64,000 bases of DNA, from positions 113,848,437 through 113,912,436 of the forward strand of contig OY856187.1 in the NCBI GenBank assembly GCA_963693315.1. The letters run 5' to 3'. Below, in pieces: positions 59,700 through 64,000 of the stretch (position 1 is the first letter of the stretch; every line of letters begins with the position of its first letter). The position numbers were made by a program, and so were the translations under genes. This DNA is from Diogma glabrata. Its lineage: Eukaryota > Arthropoda > Insecta > Diptera > Cylindrotomidae. The notes under the pieces are model-generated. The model searched no databases, was not told where the DNA came from, and saw nothing but the letters and a program-made list of their open reading frames with translations.

Positions 59700-60100
59700 T
59701 GTAATGAAGCACTGCTTCGTTGACTAACAACGAAGTGGCATAGCAGGCCGCGTACCTAGCGAGATTATTTATAGCCCCAGACAAGCTGCAGCCTATGAGG
59801 TCGAGAGAAGAATGCCTGCTGCTCCAGCACAAATAACTGTATTTGTACGCGTAACATGATATAAGAACAGATGTAAAAAAAAGGTAAGTGAACTAAACAG
59901 ACTCTGACGACCCCCGTGTACGAACGAACCACGATCACTACGTCCAACCCCCATATTTCTGCACTCATTCACACACTCTCGCATCTCAACCATTCATGCA
60001 CACACACACACACTCACACCCCCACATACTCATGCACATTGCACATTGCACACATCCAAGCCCATACACCCAATTTACATGAGAAATATAATATCAATGA
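59700..60100 (+). repeat. CA-rich dispersed repeat, copy E
   Basis: The head 'tgtaatgaagcactgcttcg' forms a hairpin with 'acgaag', followed by TGGCATAGCAGG (59736-59747, A-box-like), 'agcacaaataac', 'gacgacccccg', 'cactacgtccaaccccc' and a CACACA core (59998-60060). The tail seen in copy C is absent. Confidence 0.7.
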
Positions 60101-60589
60101 AAATTGTGGTAAAGCAAATAAAACAATATATAAATCTGTAATCAAAGAAAGATTGAAGCTTTAAAATTTAAAATAATACTATTCAAAGTTGGTCTACAAT
60201 AGGTATATAGTCATTAATAAAAAGAAAACTTCATCATCATTCGCTTCTTCAGCGATTTTTTAATTGATTGAAATTCACCAAAACGGTTCCTTTTTAATTT
60301 CTGATAAAATACTAAGATTAAATTTTATTTGTTGAACCAACTCTCTCTAGTATTTACAAATCCAATGGTCCTTCATTTTTCGAATACGAAGTAAAAACCT
60401 CGAAGCATTTTTATACTGATCTGCTTTAGACCAAGATACCATGGGTTACGATTATGTAAAGGCATAACTTCATGACATCCACCATGAATAACGGTGATGA
60501 ATAACGACAGCTCGTATTACGAAAATTTTCATATTTATCTCGAAAGGTATTAGTCGTAACGTTAGTTTGGTTATTAGTCATACTATAGG
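60101..60589. other. AT-rich spacer
   Basis: Nothing recognised. Confidence 0.5.
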
Positions 60590-61283
60590 ATGAGCCGTGC
60601 TGCCTGGGTAATGCTGACAGAATTAGGTTGGTGTATTGGAGACAAGCAGAGTAAAAACTGCTTAGTCAATGACGCTACATCACGGCGAATTGGCGCTCTA
60701 CAACCAATGCGACTCAAGCGTCTGTTCTCCATGTCAGGGGCGGCTTGGAGCGGGCGTCTGTCTTGAATCAAGCGGCTCGCTATATAAACGTGTAAAAAGG
60801 TTGTTTCTGGTGACCTTAATATGCAGAACAGACCCATTCACGACAATTTGGGTTGGGCCTAAGGTTAACACCCTAACCCCTGAAAAAAACTAATATGTTA
60901 AATTTGGTTATCAGAAAGAGAAAAACAGACCCGGAAAAACAACAGAATTTTACCTGGACGTGTTAAAGGATCAGACTACCGAATCGGAACGTGGAACGTG
61001 CGCTGCCTGAGCGCTCCTGATGCTCTTATAAGTCTAGAAACAGAGGCTGAGAGGTATAGGATGGATATTATTGCTCTACAAGAAATTAGACAGCCGATAA
61101 TTGGAAAACAAAATCTGGATAGTCACTCTCTATACTGTAGTGGTCATCCTTCTCGAAGAGAATTTGGAACTGGCTTTCTTGTTGGTGCACGCATACAAGA
61201 AGCCGTGATGAAATTCATCCCGGTCAGTGAGAGGATCTGCTACCTACGTGTACGCGGTACATATAACAATATTTCTCTTATTG
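60590..61283 (+). pseudogene. RTE element 5' end with endonuclease start
   Basis: The GC-rich leader (about 60590-60900, with 'gggttgggcctaaggttaac' at 60850) is of the type seen at RTE 5' ends. From about 60980 the frame reads YRIGTWNVRCLSAPDAL, MDIIALQEIRQP, LYCSGHPSRREFGTGFLVGA and ISLIAVY, the first half of an APE-type endonuclease (TWNVR, Glu of QEIR). The reading stops where the T-run of the family A element begins. It could be the missing 5' half of the RTE family at 48781, but they do not overlap, so this cannot be tested here. Confidence 0.82.
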
Positions 61284-64000
61284 CCGTGTATTTTTTTTTT
61301 TTTTTTTTATTCAAAGTTAGGCATGTTTAGTGTTAATTGTAACAAATTATAAATTAACGTCTCTGAATATCCGAAGATACCATGCCAACTAGGGATAAGA
61401 ATGGAATAAAAATTAAGATTCTCTGAGAAATTTATGAACGTTAACTTTAAAGCCTTGAGGATTAAATTCATCAGGAAAAACCCAGGAAGGTAAGGCATTC
61501 CAAAGATGAGAGACTCTGTTGAAAAAGTCACGTTGGAAGGCTACAGTTCTACACCTAATTATTTGAACTGTAAAGGGATGCGCTGCTACGTTTGCTCTGG
61601 TGTGACGCGAAAGGTTTGCTGATTTAGGTAAAATCGATTTGATCTCTTCAGAAGCTCGCTCATCCATAATATATTTATAAAATATAGTCAAATCAGCAAC
61701 ATTTCTTCTGTGCTGCAAGGAATCAAGACCGTTAGTAAGACTTGGGTTACCAATGAGTTTAATAGCTCTACGCTGTACAGAATCAAGGCAGTTGAGACTA
61801 CTCAAGTAAGCTCCACCCCATATGTGAGAACAGTATTCCATGCAGGGACGTATAAAAGATTTATAAACTAAAAGAAGTTGTTCGCTATCGAAAAACTTAC
61901 GACATCGCCCCAAAAATCCTAACTTTTGAACAGCATTCTTAGCCAGATTAAAAATATGAGAATTCCACTTCATATTATTTTCAATCTCAACTCCTAGAAG
62001 TCTGACAGACTCATTCTCTAAAAGATTTTTGGGGCCAAACGTTAATGGAAAAGGATTGGGTGTCGTTATCCTAGAAAAATGACAAACCTGTGTTTTGCTT
62101 GTATTGAATTCAACACTGTTAGCAATACCCCAATCCATAATTGTTTTAAGATCAGTGGTAAGGGAATCTATCAACTTTGATCTACACTCACTAAGCGCTA
62201 AGGGTGTATATAATTTAGGTGCTTCATGAGACGCATGAAGCGTGCTGTCATCAGCAAAACTATGTATAGGATGAACCGTTGAGTCCAACAAATCATTAAT
62301 ATAGATAAGAAAAAGAGTTGGTGACAAAGCGGAACCCTGAGGAACTCCTGCATTAGTTGAAAAAGTATTCGATGATACACCGTCAACATTGACCCGAAAC
62401 TTTCGATCAGATATAAAGCTCTGTGTCCAAGATATAAGCTGCTCGTCTAAACCATAGGATCTCAATTTGCATATAAGGTTGTTATGCCAAACTTTGTCAA
62501 ATGCCTTGGAAATATCAAGAGCAACACCGAATGTTTCTCCAAAGTTTTCAAGCGACTTGTTCCAGATATGAGTGACAAAAGACAGCAAATCTCCCGTCGC
62601 TCTTCCTTTTCGAAATCCATATTGTCTCTCATTAATTAATTTGGAAGACTCTAAGAAGCTCATTAAATTAAAATTGACATATTTCTCAAAAATTTTAGCA
62701 ACTACCGATAAAATTGAAATGGGTCTGTAATTCGTAGGATCAGTCTTACTGCCTTTTTTTGAAACTGGCTGTACACTAGCCATTTTCCAAATTTCAGGAA
62801 AAATTCCTTTCTTATATGACAAATAGAAGATTTTAGTGAGGATTGGTGCTAGCTCCCTAGCAAATGTTTTAAGTATAATCGGAGGAATAAAATCAGGGCC
62901 TGTTGCCTTGTTAGTATTGATTTTTAAAAGCATTTTTCGAACAATGTTTTTCCGAAAAATTATCCGCCTCATTTTATAAGAAACTTTAGAAATAGGTTTA
63001 GGTTGGAAATTAGGTTCTTTTAAAGTAGAATTTAAAGAGAAATAATGCCCAAGCAAATTAGCTTTCTCTTTTGGATCAATGATAGGGACATCTCTATTAA
63101 CAAGAGGCGGTAGGGAAGATTTACAAAAGTTGCTTTGGACAGCCTTTGCGGCTTTATAGAAATTGCGTGAACCAGTCGGATGTTCTGCGAATTTAGATGC
63201 TTTTTTCCTATTAAATAGATGTTTCTCTTCATCTATTAACTTACGACATAAATTTCTCTCTTTACGGTACTGTCTAAGGTTTTCATCGGTTTTGTTTTGA
63301 TTATACTTTCGAAAAGCCTTTTTTTTAACTTTTATAGCTTTTTTGCATTTACTAGAAAACCATAGATCAGTTTTTGGAATGATCAATTTATTAGGAATAA
63401 ATCTGTGCATACCATCAATTACAGTTTCAGAAAAATTTGATGCAGCTATGTCTGGGTCTTGGCCGGTAAGGCAATAGCGTTTCCAAGGAAAACATCTAAA
63501 AAAACTTTTAAGTCCTTGCCAATCCGCAGCTTTGTAATCCCAAACATTGCGAGGATTCGCTTTAAATTGTTTTGGAATTTGTATATTTAGTTGTGTGGAG
63601 ATCAAATTATGATCTGAACCACCCAATGGTTCTGATATTTTAAATTGAACCAGATATGGATCGTTTGTCAAAAATAAATCAAGTAAATTACTACTTTGAC
63701 CAGGAATGTCAGGAACTCTGGTTGGCAGGTCTATTATTTGAGTAAAATTGTGATAAAGAGCAAACAACTCAGCCTGTCTACCAACCTCGTCAGTTTTAGA
63801 ACTGTGTGTAAGCCATTCTTTATTGTGGACATTAAAATCTCCAAGAACTATAAACTTTGCATTAGGATACTCAACCAACCTATCTATCTTCTCAGATAAG
63901 TCATGAAATAAATTAGAGTTCTCAGGTGAATTAGGTGAACGGTAAAGTCCAAAGACAAACAGCGTTTGACTTGGGCAACTAATTTTTAGTGACACCATAT
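61284..64000 (-). mobile_element. jockey/CR1-like family A element, runs off right edge
   Basis: Minus orientation. The 3' poly(A) appears as the T-run at 61291-61309, followed (toward higher coordinates) by a short 3' UTR and the ORF to the window edge. It interrupts the RTE endonuclease reading at 61283. Other pieces of the family lie at 22800-23120 and 53990-54350. The 5' end is outside the window. Confidence 0.9.
61413..63998 (-). CDS. non-LTR ORF2: endonuclease + reverse transcriptase (partial, 861 aa)
   Basis: This enzyme nicks target DNA and copies the element's RNA in place. Residues 1-150 are the C-terminal half of an APE endonuclease, with GDFNVHNKEW at about 52 and GGSDHN at about 125. 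Residues 170-330 are a basic linker. The RT follows: KATGPDFIPPIILK, NYRPISILSVVAKIFEKY, QYGFRKGRATGDL, VALDISKAFDKVWH (first catalytic Asp), NAGVPQGSALSPTLFLIYIN and SFADDSTLH (catalytic pair near 580). The thumb has RLLGVEI. The C-terminus has CMEYCSHIWGG, SVQRRAIKLIG and HLWNALPSWVFP. All motifs are intact and there is no internal stop. The first Met is only the first ATG in the window; the true start lies beyond position 64000. The jockey/CR1/Daphne clade is not resolved. Confidence 0.92.
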   Translation of the reverse strand: MVSLKISCPSQTLFVFGLYRSPNSPENSNLFHDLSEKIDRLVEYPNAKFIVLGDFNVHNKEWLTHSSKTDEVGRQAELFALYHNFTQIIDLPTRVPDIPGQSSNLLDLFLTNDPYLVQFKISEPLGGSDHNLISTQLNIQIPKQFKANPRNVWDYKAADWQGLKSFFRCFPWKRYCLTGQDPDIAASNFSETVIDGMHRFIPNKLIIPKTDLWFSSKCKKAIKVKKKAFRKYNQNKTDENLRQYRKERNLCRKLIDEEKHLFNRKKASKFAEHPTGSRNFYKAAKAVQSNFCKSSLPPLVNRDVPIIDPKEKANLLGHYFSLNSTLKEPNFQPKPISKVSYKMRRIIFRKNIVRKMLLKINTNKATGPDFIPPIILKTFARELAPILTKIFYLSYKKGIFPEIWKMASVQPVSKKGSKTDPTNYRPISILSVVAKIFEKYVNFNLMSFLESSKLINERQYGFRKGRATGDLLSFVTHIWNKSLENFGETFGVALDISKAFDKVWHNNLICKLRSYGLDEQLISWTQSFISDRKFRVNVDGVSSNTFSTNAGVPQGSALSPTLFLIYINDLLDSTVHPIHSFADDSTLHASHEAPKLYTPLALSECRSKLIDSLTTDLKTIMDWGIANSVEFNTSKTQVCHFSRITTPNPFPLTFGPKNLLENESVRLLGVEIENNMKWNSHIFNLAKNAVQKLGFLGRCRKFFDSEQLLLVYKSFIRPCMEYCSHIWGGAYLSSLNCLDSVQRRAIKLIGNPSLTNGLDSLQHRRNVADLTIFYKYIMDERASEEIKSILPKSANLSRHTRANVAAHPFTVQIIRCRTVAFQRDFFNRVSHLWNALPSWVFPDEFNPQGFKVNVHKFLRES

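Overview
The window is AT-rich animal DNA, most likely from an arthropod and probably an insect. The evidence is the transposon spectrum: a Himar1-like irritans mariner, a BEL/Pao element, RTE and jockey/CR1-like non-LTR retrotransposons, two hAT elements with 8-bp target duplications, a Crypton-type recombinase exon and an errantivirus-like gag. The decayed cellular gene copy most resembles HPS5 (pink in Drosophila). There are no operons and no bacterial features. I see no intact cellular gene. The window reads as a layered repeat landscape in which insertion order can be inferred from interrupted reading frames and target-site duplications.

Layout. 0.4-2.2 kb: mariner (frameshift plus internal stop) next to the 3' end of a non-LTR element. 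2.3-2.6 kb: a foldback repeat. 3.7-11 kb: a degenerate HPS5-like copy on the minus strand, split by a 6.1-kb LTR retrotransposon. That element (4557-10687, minus strand) has 634/644-bp LTRs, a tRNA-Ser-like primer site, a polypurine tract, a 4-bp duplication (ATTG) and only a gag-like ORF. 11-22 kb: little coding potential; copies of a CA-rich dispersed repeat, several minisatellites (about 55, 93, 105 and 123 bp) and a 761-bp nearly fully palindromic element inside a (TA)n tract. 22-26.6 kb: non-LTR debris, a repeat element with about 300-bp tandem units and G-runs, and a MITE. 29.5-30.4 kb: a decayed reverse transcriptase. 31.9-33.1 and 42.1-43.7 kb: two inverted copies of one repeat. 33.3-36 kb: a hAT element that itself contains two MITEs. 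36.5-38.4 kb: an R1/I-like non-LTR relic. 39.5 kb: a tRNA-SINE-like promoter pair. 41.7-46.8 kb: a Crypton exon and a BEL/Pao pol relic. 47.9-54.7 kb: a three-level nest, with a jockey-like element (minus) containing an RTE element (plus), which contains a hAT element with perfect 8-bp duplication. 55.9-57.2 kb: a DNA transposon relic with 16-bp terminal inverted repeats and a transposase-like ORF. 58-64 kb: more non-LTR pieces, ending with the best-preserved ORF of the window, a minus-strand endonuclease/reverse transcriptase of 861 residues that runs off the right edge and interrupts the 5' end of another RTE copy.

The genes do not form a pathway. Most coding relics are replication proteins of mobile elements (transposase, integrase, recombinase, reverse transcriptase, gag) and nearly all carry stops or frameshifts. 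The exceptions with long open frames are the gag ORF and the terminal non-LTR ORF. Family names come from motif recognition without database searches, so clade-level names are tentative.
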